A stretch of DNA of 64,000 nucleotides from Cymodocea nodosa (GCA_036874045.1 CM072346.1:14484001-14548000); one strand, 5' to 3'. Shown: positions 24,641 to 37,196, counted from the stretch's first letter. Numbers and translations: made by a program. Notes: generated by a model not told the origin, from the letters alone.

Positions 24641-26218
24641 GGATCCAATAGGATGCTTTGCAGTAGTTGCTGACGTGGTGGCCTCGGGTTGTGACACATG
24701 GCACATCTAGGAGGCAACACATGGCACCTAGCCAAAATGTTGAAAAGTGTTCCCTTCGGCAAATTTGAATGTGCTAAATCCAAAAATGACCTTCATTTTG
24801 GTTAATTCAAATTGGTTGAGGCTCAAATGGCCTCAAGAAGTGCAAATCTCAAATGAAGGGTTAAGATCATCTAAGGCTGGTCTATGGCGATTCGAGGGTT
24901 CGATTAATGATACGACTGAAGGATTAAACAATCAGGAGGACAAAGACCCTTCTCCATGAATCAAATAGCCCGATCAACACCCAGATGACCGGATAAGTGG
25001 TACATCATAGATGAAGCGCCTAGATCGTTTGGAGGTGATCTAGTGCGATCTGAGAGTTTGATTGATGATCTGATTGAAGGATCAGCCAATCAGAAGGAAG
25101 GTGACCCCTTTAAGAACATAGGTTGGCTGAATTGACATTCGGATGGACATACAAATCTCACATCACGAATGGATGATCAAGATTGCCTGAAGTTGATCCA
25201 AGACGATCTGTAGGTTCGATTGACGATCCAACTGAAGGATCAATTGATTAGGGGTGGGATTACGTCCACCCAAGGGTTGGAGGGGTATGATCTCATCCTA
25301 ACGGTAAAGTTGATCATACACCCCTTAGATGGAGGGTTAGGATTGTTCAGAGCTGATCTGGACAATACAAGCATGTAGATGCTAAACAAACGGCACAAAT
25401 GCATGATCAAGGGTGTGGATAGCAGCCTCAGGCTATTAGGATAACTATAAACATCTATCTACTACATGTCTAAAATTAGGGTACTTACAATAACACATTC
25501 GCAATCAACTCTCACTATTCATGAGAATATTCATGGAAATGTTCCTTAAACCCATTAGGTTCACAAATTTAATGTATTTTTTCGTTGAAATTCATTTTGT
25601 TAAAGGATTAGCAATCATATCTTTTATAGGGATATAACTTAATTTTATTTCCTCTTTTCCTACAATATCACGAATATAGTGATAATGTATATTTATATGT
25701 TGTCGCTTTGTTGTATTTGCACCATTATATGCAAGACTTATTGTCACTTGGTTATCACAATACATCTCTTATACGTAACATATTCAGCTTCTATATGTAT
25801 TTCACTACACATCCTTACTTTTTACTTCTCCAAGATACAGTTGCACCTTCAAAGATGAATACATGTCTTGAAGTGAACTTCTCATCATCTTTGTTACCAC
25901 CTAGATCTTTATCTGTATAACCATGCACTTCAAACTCATATACAACTTAATTTTCTAACTAGAAATAAGTTCATTTAGCTATGTTATTAGATATTGATCA
26001 AGTAATATTCTTAATGCATAGAATGACCAAATATTTTATTATTTCCTTTAATCCAACAAATCAATCGAACAATCAAATAGAAATGTGGTATGCACAAATA
26101 CATTGAAAGTTCATAGAGAAAGCAGAAAGGAAGATGTTATAATTATGGAAAATACAACTATTTCCCACAAAAAAAGACTAAAATTTTGTTAGCAATTGAA
26201 CAGTTTACAAGTAGATGA
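24641..26218 (-). mobile_element. Antisense copia 3'-end fossil, copy 2
   Basis: Fuller version of the fossil at 4851-6245. On the - strand, 25960-25550 shows copia RNase H motifs: HGYTDKDLGG, NKDDEKFTS and then VSWRSKK; further along, IKLSYIPIKDMIAN and KFVNLMG. It keeps the roughly 65 bp (about 25778-25842) lost from copy 1. Its continuation at 25960-26218 is the reverse complement of part of block B (2910-3200 and 6440-6720). Confidence 0.78.
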
Positions 26219-27190
26219 TTGTTTAGAATTAAAAAGTGCATATTATTAACGGTTAAATGATGGTTAATTGCATAATATTTAGCTTATCATATAAGAATTA
26301 AGCCATTATGTTATAATTACACTGTTATATGCTTTAATTGAAGAATTTGCTTAATGTGGGGGAATTAATGTTAATTTAGTACATTTATGAACTGTCTGTA
26401 AGTTGCAAGCTGTGAAATTCTTTAATATTTGAATTTTCTGATATTTTGGACAGTTATGTTTAACATACCGAATATATTCAGACAATTATGTTTAACAGAC
26501 CGAACATGTATCAGATAGTTATGTTTAAATTTCCGAATAGTTATGTTTTGAGAGAATATTTTTTTATTTCCTGAAGTACACATGTCGAAACCATAATGAA
26601 TGACTTAAGTGAACTTTCGGTGAGTTATCTATAACTATTCGAAATTGCAACTGGGCATGAGATAGTTATCCCTGTAACTCTCCGAAATCTCTTTTTATTT
26701 AGAAAATAGCTAAGGACACGTGTCATGTTTTGGGAAAGTGACTTAAGTGGATTTTCAGTGAGTTAGCTGTAATTATCCAAAATGCATCTGAGCATCGGAT
26801 AGTTAGACCTGTAACTCTTCGAAATATTATTTTACGATTAAACTGTTGTTGACACGTGTCGAGATCTGGTAGATTTACTTAAGTTATATATGGGTGAGTT
26901 ATTTGTAACTATCCGAAATGCATCTGAGCATCGGATAGTTAAGTTTATAAGTATCCGAAATGCACCTGAGCATCGGATAGTTAAGTTTATAAGTATGTGA
27001 AATGCACCTGAGCATCGGATAGTTAAATTTATGCACGTGTTGAATTTAAATGCTTTAGAATATCATGTGAGATGCACATGTTTAACTCGTTAAGTTAGCA
27101 TAACTATACGCGTTGAGTTACATGAATATTACACTAAGGTAACGTGTTATGTTAGCAGTTTATTTCTTTATATTTTCTAATATACCACTT
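26219..27190. repeat. Expanded R block with short tandem modules
   Basis: Related to 1757-2280 but enlarged by repeated modules with 'gatagttatgttta' and 'ggatagttaagtttataag' cores. A 42-bp period is clear at 26926, 26968 and 27010 (each starting gagcatcggatagtt). ACACGTGTC sites occur near 26726 and 26852. No reading frame is supported. Confidence 0.75.
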
Positions 27191-30100
27191 TAGCGGTTGC
27201 AGAAATAGACAGTTCGAAGAGAAAAATCACATTAGCATGTATCACGCAGGAATTCAATCGCGTAGGGAGAAGAAAGAATCGTCGTTGATATGAATGAAAG
27301 AAATCCAACCGACCATTCAAACAGAAGTAGTTACTACTGAAGAAATATAAAAGAAAAGAAGAAAAAAGGAAGGGCGTGTGTGATCGATGGACGGACAGTG
27401 TGTGTAGAGGAGGATCGACGACGCAATTCTCTGAAGTACCACACCAACCATCATCATCACCAAACCATAATAACCAACCATCGGAGGTCTGTGAGGATAC
27501 TTGCCTGATGTCGGATCGATTCTGAGCCAAACACAGTGCCTGACAACCACTGTGAGGAGTAATCACGTCACGAGAAGGGAAGCCATTTTCACCAAGCACC
27601 GACTCATATTTCAGGAGATCGTAAAGCTTTTAGCCTTGGCTTCGAGTTGATGCCCGTATGCTGAAGAGGAGATCATCTTGCAATTCTGGATTTGCGATTC
27701 TATAGGGAGAGGAGACAGAATTGTAAGTGGTTTAATTTTCAGTGGTGTAATCGCGTTGCAAGTAGTGTCGGAAGTATTTACTATCAAGTGATATTACTTT
27801 ACATTTCACTTGTCGCCCATTTCCATGTTCATATTAAAACAAAAATACCAAAAACAATTTATCTATGTTTGTATGTTGTATTTGAGTATTGTATTGTTTA
27901 GAATGAAAAGGTGCATATTATTAACGGTTAAATGATGGTTAATTGCATAATATTTAGTTTATCATATGAGAATTAAACCATTATGTTATAATTGCATTGT
28001 TATATACTTTAATTGAAGAATCTGCTTAATTTTGTGGAATTAATGTTAATTTAGTACATTTATGAACTGTCGGTAAGTTGCAGGCTGTGAAATTCTTAAA
28101 TATCCAAATTTTCTAATATTTCGGATAGTTATGTTTAAATTGCCGAATAGTTATGTTTAGAGAGAATATCTTATTTCCAGATATACACATGTTGAGATCT
28201 GGTAGATTTACTTAAGTTAGAACTCGTTAAGTTAGCATAACTGTACGCGTTGAGTTGCTATATTGAACATTAAGGTAACGCCTTAGGTTAGCGTTATAAA
28301 CTTAAGTTGTTATTTTTTGCACGTGTTTTATAGTTAAATCAACGAAGAAAGTCCGTTGAGTTATCTATAACTCCATAGACTATATATTTTCTAAAATGCC
28401 ACTATAGCAGTTATAGGAACAGACAGTTGGAAGGAAAAACCGCGTTTGCACGTATCACGCAGGAATTCAATCGCACAGGGAGAAAGAAATCATCATCATT
28501 GATCTGAAGGAAGGAAATCCAACCGACCATTCAAGTAGAAGCAGTTACTACTGAAGAAATATAAAAGAAAAGAAGAAAAAAAGAACAAGTGTGTGTGATC
28601 GTTGGACGGCCAGTGTATACAGAGGAGGAGCACCGAGCTTTCTACAAACAGTATCGGCGATTCTCCGAAGTATCACACCAACCATCGTTATCACCACCGT
28701 AATCACCAATCATCGGAGGTCTGTGAGGATACTTGCCTGATGTCAGGTCGATTCCGAGCCAAATATATTGCTTGACAACCACTATGAGGAGTGATCGCGT
28801 CACAGGAAGGGAAGACATTTTTACGAAGCGTTGACTCATATTTAAGGAGATCGTAAAGCTTTTAGCCTTGGCTTCGGGTTGATGCCTGTATGCTGAAGAG
28901 GAGATCATCTTGCAATTCTGGACTCGTGATTCTATAGGGAGAGGAGACAAAATTGTAAGTGGTTTAATTTTCAGTGGTGTAATCGCATTGAAAGTAGTGT
29001 CTGAAGTATTTACTGTCAAGTGAGATTACTTTACATTTCACCTTTCGCCCATTACATCAAAAACAAAAATACCAAAAACAATTTATCTTTGTTTGTATGT
29101 TGTATTTGAGTGTTGTATTGTTTGTGTTGTATCGTGATTAATGTTATCTGTATCAGTTTTATGATTCTTTTATGTTAGTTTTAATTTTACAATTTAATGA
29201 AATTGGTTCGTACAAAAAAAACTTAAAAATTTTAATGGTTACTGTTTAAATCATCTGAATGTTAGTATTGCTTAATGATAAATCCAATGTTAACTAGCAT
29301 TAAAAATCTTAATTGATGTTATTTACAATCTGTGGAATCGCCCAATGATTGATCGAATTCCTCTGTAAATAGTAGTATTATAAAGAAGAGACAGGCTCGT
29401 GGAGTTAACTTAAGTCCACAAGGATAGTCCGTTGAGTTAGCCATAACTCAACGAACTTAGTCCGTTGAGTTAGCTTTAATTCAACGAAGAGCTTATTGAA
29501 TATATAAATTTGATTTTTAACAAGCAAACAGTTCTCAAGTTCGTCAGCAATTCCCTGTGGGATCGACCTGTACTTGCACACTGATACAATAGACACTGTG
29601 CACTTACAGTTAAACTACAAATTGGAATTAATATCTAAGTTGTATTGAAGGTTGTTTGTTTACTTCTAAAAGAAAGAATAGGCATAAAGATAAATTAACT
29701 AAGTAAAAATAGAAGTAACAAATTCAAGTTTTTCTAGTGTAGTGCTGGGAAAACCCAAACATGTATCGTGATTAATGTTATCTTTGTCAGTGTTGTGATT
29801 GTTTTATGTTTATTTTAGTATTACAGTTTACTTAAATTGGTTTGTTCAAAAGACTTAAAGATTTTAATGGTTACTATTTGAATTATCTGAATGTTAGTAT
29901 TGCTCAATGATAAATCCAATGTTAACTAACATTAAAGAGCTTAATTGATATTATTTACAATCTATGGAATCGCCCAATGGTTGTCCGAATTCCTCTGTAA
30001 ATAGTAGTATTAAAAAGAAAAAGCAGGCTCGTGGAGTTAACTTAAGTCCATGAGGTTAGTCCGTTGAGTTATCCATAACTCAACGAACTTAGTCCGTTGA

Positions 30101-30558
30101 GTTAGCTGTAATTCAACGAAGAGCTTATTGAATATATAAATTTGATTTTTAACAAGCAAACAGTTCTCAAGTTCGTCAACAATTCCCTGTGGGATCGACC
30201 TGTACTTGCACACTGATACAATAGACACTGTATACTTGCAGTTAAAGTACAAATTGAAATTAATATCTAAATTGTATTAAAGGTTGTTTGTTTACTTCTA
30301 AAAGAAAGAATAGGCATAAAGATAAATTAACTAAGTAAAAACAGAAGTAACAAATCCAAGTTTTACTAGTGTAGTGTTGGGAAAACCCAAACAATGATTT
30401 TTAGTCTTCAAGTCAAAATTACAAAGGGAACAAGTTGTAATTCCTTTCCAACCCTTTTTAGCAAAGTTCTTTTTTGTTAAGAAGAATATTTTACTTCGAA
30501 TTTAATGCACCTGTATTCATTAATATAGCAATAGTTTACATTTTTCACCAAACCTTCC
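27191..30558. repeat. R repeat blocks between GRP-A2 and GRP-A3
   Basis: Right-hand copies of the blocks at 19120-22175. An internal tandem repeat of about 640 bp starts at 29121 and 29762. Hairpins lie at 29430-29453 and 30062-30085, the latter with 11-bp perfect arms and a 2-bp loop. The recurrent phrase 'gatcgacctgtacttgcac' followed by 'gtgcacttgca' resembles the sequence at the edge of some Ty3/gypsy LTR elements; element identity is unproven. No gene is seen. Confidence 0.78.
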
Positions 30559-32328
30559 AAGTAAGCGTTAATATGAACATAGCTACGATGATAGACAATT
30601 CTATCATTATAGTTATATTACATCTATCATCTACCATTGTAAGTAAAATAAATATAAAAATATTTTTGCAGTGATAATTTAGATTCTCACTTGTATTCAT
30701 TATTAATACATATTCTTGTTATTAAGAAAATCATGATTTCAACAAAAATAGAAAAATCAAATGCTTATTAAATTTTATTGATTACAACAAAACTTTTTAC
30801 AAGCAAAATATTTTCACATTTATTCATAATTAATGATTAGAAACAACATATTTCCAAAAGGTCATACAAAATTATCATATTCTATTAATAATGAAATTCT
30901 TTACAAGCGAAATATTTAGAAATCTCACTATTCCCAAGGTCTCTTTACAATTTCAATATACCTTCCCTGATCTTCAAAGAAACATTGATTATAATTAGTC
31001 TTGTGTGAGTTCCACTTACAAGAATTGTTAAGGAATAACAAACGTAATTAGAAATTAAGAATAATATGATGCCTCCTCAAGTTCATTTGAGCAAGTTAAT
31101 TTTATGTTTCTGTGAAGGGTGGTTGTCTCTTTTATTCATATGAAATCATTGAAATAATGACGTGCTTGCTCGCACGATGCTTCCACCATCTATTTAATTA
31201 AGAAAGATGTTGTCTACTACATATATAATTTTTTGATAACACTACATTACAATGAGTGACGACTTTACGTGGATTCCATCAATATATACATGGATTCCAC
31301 TCCTCACTAACTATATATATATAGTAGCTAAGTAAATAAGTAGTTGAAACCTAGTTGACGTTAGAATTCGCGGATGCATTATTTGATTACCACGAAACAT
31401 TAATTGCACCTTCTCTTAATTAGAATTAATGTCTTGGTACGTACGTAATTAAGCAGTGGTACCCAAAATGTGGCATGCACATGGATCCAAATGTGTGCTT
31501 CACTATGTTTGTCGTGCTGCCAATGACTGTGAGTATATCTCCCAAACATTCTCCTCCCAACTCAAGAAAACTAATTATAAGAAGAACACACGTGTTTTAT
31601 GGTGGGTTTCTCTCATTTTAAAACACACTTACTTTATTTAGTATTTAGTAACATTTCAAGAATTATCTTATAATTCTATGCAAAAAGATGTCCTATACAC
31701 ATTATTTTTATATATTAATTATACACAAGATATCTAAATTGTAAAATTTCATTACCTGTAAAAAATGAATTTATAAGATTTCACTACAAAAGGAACTGTA
31801 TTTAGTTTTCGTGTCAACAACGATTTAGCTTGTAAATATTTTGCGGCACGATTGAAAAAGTATCGTCTCCCAAGCATGGTTAAGGTGTTGATCATAGAGT
31901 ACACATCATATTCAATTAATAAGTTCATGACGTTGTGAGTAGTGCATAGCATATATATTTTCCATACATTCTTTCGTGAGGAATGGAAACCATGTCTTGA
32001 ATCCATGTAAAGGCATTGCTGTTATGAATATACATATATATATATATAGTATTATCGTTGTCATCGATCTCAAATAGATTGTAGATGCTAACGTCGTGCA
32101 TGCAAACCCTCCATTTCAATGCTTTGATATATATGAATAAAAGAGATGGTAACCCTTTAGATGCTTGCAACAATAACATGAAACTTGGTCCAACGAAATT
32201 GATCGAGAATATTCTATGTGCTCTGTAATACTATAAATGCATGTCCATTATTCTCTATTCTTCGATAAGAAGCAAAAGGTTCTTCAAAATTTATTCACTA
32301 CTTGTGTGAATAGATTTGATTCATTAGA
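30559..32328 (+). promoter_or_regulatory. Upstream flank and promoter of GRP-A3
   Basis: Third copy of the upstream region. The TATA box (TATAAAT) is at 32232. The (TA)n tract at about 32032-32048 is the shortest of the three. Nothing else recognisable. Confidence 0.7.
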
Positions 32329-32652
32329 ATGGCAAGTTCCAAGGCTTTCCTTATTGCAGTCATGGTAATGCTCTGCGTAAGCATGCTTGCTAGTGCTCGG
32401 GAGATGACAGCTGATCGTAGTATGCTCGGAGGTTCTGGACGTGGGGGTGGAGGAGGAACGGCAACAGCTGTCAATGGTGGATCTGCTGCAGGATATGGAT
32501 CTGGAGGGGGATCGGGAGGTGGACGAAATTGGTATAAAAGTGCAGGAGGTGGTGGAGGAGGTGGTGGAGGAGTTAGTGCTGGTGCAGGTCCCGGAGGTTA
32601 TGCCACCGGCAAAGGAGGTGGTTCTGGATATGGTGGGGGATATGCTCGTTGA
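32329..32652 (+). CDS. Small secreted glycine-rich protein, GRP-A copy 3
   Basis: Intact 107-aa frame: N-terminal signal peptide of about 23 residues, short polar linker, then a Gly-rich domain ending in GYGGGYAR. Nearly identical to copy 2 (one residue difference noted) and to copy 1 (two noted near the signal peptide cleavage site). Likely a secreted or wall-associated GRP. Upstream TATA and leader are preserved. High identity between copies fits recent duplication or gene conversion. Confidence 0.88.
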   Translation: MASSKAFLIAVMVMLCVSMLASAREMTADRSMLGGSGRGGGGGTATAVNGGSAAGYGSGGGSGGGRNWYKSAGGGGGGGGGVSAGAGPGGYATGKGGGSGYGGGYAR

Positions 32653-33247
32653 AAATCACATTGAAAGATGAGGCATGGTTGATCACATTCCAAATTTGCA
32701 TGCTGTGGAGTAATTGTGAAGCAGTTAATCCGAATAAAAATGTACCACGTACCTACAAGTGTAATGTGGCATGTCTTGCTTGTTTAGTCTCCACTAATAA
32801 GCAAGTCATACATAATGTTTTACATGTTGTTTCAATAATCAATAATCCCTTATCTTTTTATTAAATTCAGTTTAAATTTTTCTCGAGTTGATTCGGCCGA
32901 TACGTTTTGAACTCCAAATTCAAACTACAATACTCAATATTTATTGTACATACACACTTGTTCTATCTAAGCTTTTGCCTCTCAAGTTGTTTGTCCGGGT
33001 TGAGCGGATTCGGATCCAATAGGATGCTTTGCAGTAGTTGCTGACGTGGTGGCCTCGGGTTGTGACACATGGCACATCTAGGAGGCAACACATGTTACCT
33101 AACCAAAATGTTGAAAAGTGTTCACTTCTGCTAATTTGAATGTGCTAAATCCAAAAATGACCTTCATTTTGGTTAATTCAAATTGGTTGAGGCTCAAATG
33201 ACCTCAAGAAGTGAAAATCTCAAATAAAAGGTTAAGATCATCTAAGG
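32653..33247 (+). other. GRP-A3 3' flank
   Basis: Shared 3' flank, running into the start of the antisense copia-related segment before homology ends. No gene. Confidence 0.6.
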
Positions 33248-34309
33248 CTTATTAGTGGAGACTAAACAAGCAAGACATACATAATGTTTTACATGTTGTT
33301 TCAATAATCAATAATCCCTTATCTTTTTATTACACCAAAGTGAGTCGAAATTGCCATCGACACATCTTACGCTAAACCCCAACCCGAAAGACAATGTCTA
33401 GCTTGTGGACTTGGCGAAAGCAAACGAAACAAAGGGAAAAAGCCTCTCTTTTTTTTGTTATTTTCTCTATTTCCTTTTTTCTTCTTCTTTTGGCTAACGC
33501 ATAAAGAGAAACAAAAGAAAAACAATTAACCCTTGCCTCATGTGAAGCAGTTATTTCAAATAAAAATGTGCCACGTAGCTACAAGTGTATTTTGGCTTAT
33601 CTTGCTTGTTTAGCCTTTACTGATAAGCATGTAATACATAATGTTCTACATATTGTTTCAATAATCAATAATCTCTTATCTTTTTATTAAATTTAGTTTA
33701 ATTTTTTCTCGAATTGATTTGGCCGATATTTTTTTGAACTTCTAAGTCTGAACTACAATATTCAATATTTATTGTACGTACGTGTGTAACTGATTTTACG
33801 TAATTAAGCATTTAACTCGCTACAGACAAGATTTTGTGAGAATTAAATCCTACAATAGTTCATTACTCATAATTAGGCTTGTGCTAACAACGTCAACGCA
33901 ATCATCTTTCTACAAGCAAATCATGTTAATTTGCATGTCGCGCATAGAATTTTGCAATATTGGCGTTTTATTGTAGATTAATCCACACCACACCGAAGGT
34001 CTCTTTCTATAGTGTAACTGATTTTTCTTTTACGTAAAAGATAATCTAGAAATTAAGAATTAACTTCCTCCCTACTTTTAACAATATTTTCTTTCCAATA
34101 ATAATCTACTAATTCTCAACTTTATTTTCTCACGCTCAACATCTTCTATTGCATGCCCAATAACCTTTGCACCTTAAAACACCAAGGCTCACGTTGTTCC
34201 TCCACTTACTCTTGGTGTCAATTTGTTCCAATTTCCTTGACAATGCACTCACCTTAGTCTCAATTGCAACCACCGCATCAACATGATGTTTGCCTTGGTC
34301 AAAATTGAT
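33248..34309. other. Mosaic of diverged GRP-A 3' flank and unassigned DNA
   Basis: A flipped copy of a 28-bp piece of the GRP-A 3' flank (33247-33274) is followed directly by the sequence that normally lies after it. At 33545-33790 there is an older, diverged copy of the GRP-A 3' flank, with no GRP coding sequence before it. 33340-33540 and 33800-34309 show nothing recognisable. Confidence 0.6.
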
Positions 34310-34730
34310 GCTTAATTAATTAACGTGTTGAATATTCTAGAATACACATTATATTTAATTAACATTCTGATCAGTAGCGCATAGCTCGTATATTTTGCAT
34401 ACATTCTTTAACGAGAGGAATGGGAACCGTGTCTCGAATCCATCTAAAGGCATTACCGTTGGGGAAAAAATAATAATAATTTAGTGGTTGTCATCTTATA
34501 TAGATTGTAGAGGCTAACATCGTGTGAGCAAGCACTACATTATTTCAACGATTTAATACGAATAAAAGGTACGACCACCTTTCACAAAAAATAAAATTAA
34601 CTTGGTCAAATGAAAATTAGGAGGCAACATCCATGTATAGCATCACTATAAATACATCTCCATTCTTTCACAGGTAGTATATATTTCACAACGAAAAGTA
34701 TTGATTCATTGGAATGGCCTTTCTTGAGGA
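34310..34730 (+). pseudogene. Diverged GRP-A promoter ending at the ATG
   Basis: Older homologue of the GRP-A promoter (for example 'gcatacattcttt', 'gattgtagaggctaacatcgtg', a TATA-like 'actataaatacatctcc', and 'ttgattcattggaatggc'). Homology stops within a few bases of the start codon at 34714. What follows is not a GRP, so this is a promoter-only remnant. Confidence 0.65.
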
Positions 34731-34739
34731 AAAGGCCGA

Positions 34740-35030
34740 AAAAGCTATCTCTGGTGCTGGTTTAAAAAGGCTTGATTGTTGTGCACTTTTGGGTGTCTTT
34801 CTTTTGCTTTGAATAGTAATCCAAAGAATAAGTTTACTACCCATGCACAGCATTGCATTTTCTTAAGGTATCCTTTTGGTGTCAAGGGTAAGTTTAGACA
34901 TAATCAAATGTTGTTGCTTTTCAATTTCGATAGTTTCTTTAAGTTCTGGTTTCTATTCTGTAATTTCCTTTTCACCAAACTTTTGGAATGGAATGCTCAA
35001 GGTTGCAATGGACTTTTGAGTGCATTTTGA
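34740..35030 (+). mobile_element. copia integrase C-terminal fragment
   Basis: Short frame with LCTFGCLSFALNSNP, KNKFTTHAQHCIFL and RYPFGVKGK, the conserved segment downstream of the copia integrase core (usual form: FGCLC.A, KF..RA..C.FLGYP, KGYK). No other pol domain is attached. It abuts the GRP-A promoter remnant. Confidence 0.75.
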
Positions 35031-36120
35031 CGAGGAGTTGTTGGTGACAACATGTTTGAATTCAGAGCAAACACTTTAATTGATATCTGAATTTGTGTTT
35101 CAACTATAGCTCTCACATTTGATTTTACTCTCCTAAGCATCTAAATATGTGTTGATATCTGTAAGTTTTCAATCCATTGAAGTGCACATTTTTTAAGTGT
35201 TTTAGCATTCCTGCATTGTGAGAATTTATCGATGTCAAGTGCAAAGTGTTTTTCAACATCAAAACTTACCGTAGGGTGCACTAAATTTCCGTCCCTATGT
35301 ACGTTGTGAGTTCGGAGAGTTTACTCAATTGACTCGTGGGAGTCCGGTGAGTTTGTCGGCGGTGCAAGGTGGCAAGCGGTGCAAGTGAGTGTTACATTGG
35401 GACTTTACAAATAAAAGATTTTGAGATTTGATATGTGATTCTGTGACTGTGATTTTAGCTTTGACACCGAACAAAAATTAACAATATTAGCTTTGACAAT
35501 TCTCTACAACTTTTAAGTTTAGTGAATCGATATGTGTTTTATTTTTGAGCCACCTCTAAATCGATTTCATTGTAATATCTGAAGAGTTTCAGACTTCCAT
35601 TTCCCATGGGATCGACTTGTATTTGTCGGCCAGCTACAACGTACAGTGCACTTGCGGTTTCTATTACAAGTGGGACGTAAAAAGCTCCATCAAGATGCGA
35701 TGATCAACCTGAACAAATGATTGTCATGATATTCATTCATCAAGCAATAATAATAATAATAATTGGGTCCAACCTGGTCCGTGAAGAAATAGGCCATTAC
35801 TATTCAGCTCGACCCATGAAGAAATAAAAAAAAAAAATGTCAAGAAGGTCAAGAAGAAAGAGAAATGGGACTAGCAAACTGGGCCCAATCCGTTCGAATT
35901 ATAGACCCAGTCCACATATGAAAAAAAGAGAAAAAATAAGAAAAGGGACGAAGAGATGGGCCTAGCCCATTCAAAATCCAAGCCCGTGGAAGATTAAAAA
36001 AAATGGGAGAAAGAGAAAGGAGGAAATGACTTTGGGCCTATTGGGCTAGGCTAAATAAAAAAAAAAAAAAAAAAAGGGGAAACAGCCCATATGTTGGAAA
36101 ATAAAATATGATTATTTATG
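35031..36120. repeat. LTR-element debris
   Basis: Contains 'catgggatcgacttgtattt' followed by 'cagtgcacttgcggtt', a phrase type found near the ends of plant Ty3/gypsy elements, then stretches alternating GGGCC-type words with poly-A and AG-rich runs (for example A-run near 36058-36075). No coding motif. Confidence 0.45.
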
Positions 36121-37196
36121 TTGTATTCACTCAATTGAATGGTAAAGAACCTTCTTCTTTTTGTTGAGGAATACAGAAGGATGGATATGTATTTATAGTT
36201 TTAGGGATCAGCACACATAGAATGTACCCGTGGGCAGCCCATGGGTCGGCCCAAGCTCGACCTGTATGGGTCGGGCCTACAAGTCGGGCCCAATCAGTCC
36301 AAAAAATTAAGTTTTTTGGGCCGATCCGGCCCAGCCCACAACCCGTACAGACTTTCATTTTTGGGTCCAACCTTGCCCGTTAGACATGTTTACCACCGAT
36401 CTGAACTTGTTAATTAAATATAATGTATATTCTAGAATGTTCAACACGTTAATTATTTAAGTTCAATCGTGGTGCAAAATATTTAATAGCTAGATCGATG
36501 TTCACACGCAAAATATTAAATTGATTGAATATTTTAGATAATTTATATTTAAAAGCATTGGATATTTTAGCTTACTCGAGGAGCTAGACCAATCAACCAT
36601 CACCGGAGAAGACGTGCAGTCGATGTCCCGACCGCGCCGGACGACACGACTGGTGCCGGAGAAGCGACGGTTCTCTTCTGCCTCTTCTTCTTCTTCTTCT
36701 TCTTTATTTTCATTATCCATCCGACGGGGAAGATCAACGACGACCCACCTTGACTTATCCATGCACAGTCAGTGAGTGAGCGGAGGGAAGCATTCGGAGT
36801 TTTCGTGCGTGTGGAGAGGCGTTTGGATGGAGCCTCTCATGTGTGAGGAGATGCTCAAACAGGGCTTCCATGTGAAGGGTTCAGAGAGTCGGTCGCTAGA
36901 GGATTCACAGACAGATTCGCCACCAGCAGCACGCATGCTTAGATACAAATCATTATCCTCTTTAGCTAATGAAGTCCATGCATTACCATATAAATAAACA
37001 CGTGTCATTGACAGACTAGTGATCGAGGATGAATGGTACGTACGAGTTTAACTCCTACACACACAAGTTCATTACATTACATTGCTTGTTTGGTGCTGGA
37101 CAACATTCAAAGAAGAAGGCTTTGACTATATTATTGCACACTTCACAATTAAACGTGAAATTTATTTTCAAAGAAATTAAGAACGCATTAATTCCT
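36121..37196. other. Unassigned DNA 3' of GRP-B
   Basis: 36220-36370 is rich in GGGCC and GGCCC words typical of repeat DNA. A frame at 36502-36762 (- strand) contains a Glu run and has no family I recognise. 36769-37008 is open on both strands without a recognisable product. I annotate no gene. Confidence 0.4.

Larger units (their letters stand above)
19120..24876. repeat. 8.4-kb-spaced tandem duplication, left copy
   Basis: About 5.75 kb of R blocks, upstream flank and GRP-A2 that matches 27503-33247 at a constant offset of 8383 bp over the upstream flank (8371 over the gene, after microsatellite length change). It is followed by antisense copia and another R block not repeated after the right copy. 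Confidence 0.88.
27503..33247. repeat. 8.4-kb-spaced tandem duplication, right copy
   Basis: Matches 19120-24876 and contains GRP-A3. The right edge is in 'atcatctaaggct', where sequence switches to a flipped piece of the GRP-A 3' flank. Confidence 0.88.

Noticed and set aside
36131-36370. 79-codon - strand frame rich in Gly, Trp and Pro
   Set aside because: It lies in GGGCC-type repeat DNA and has no known domain.
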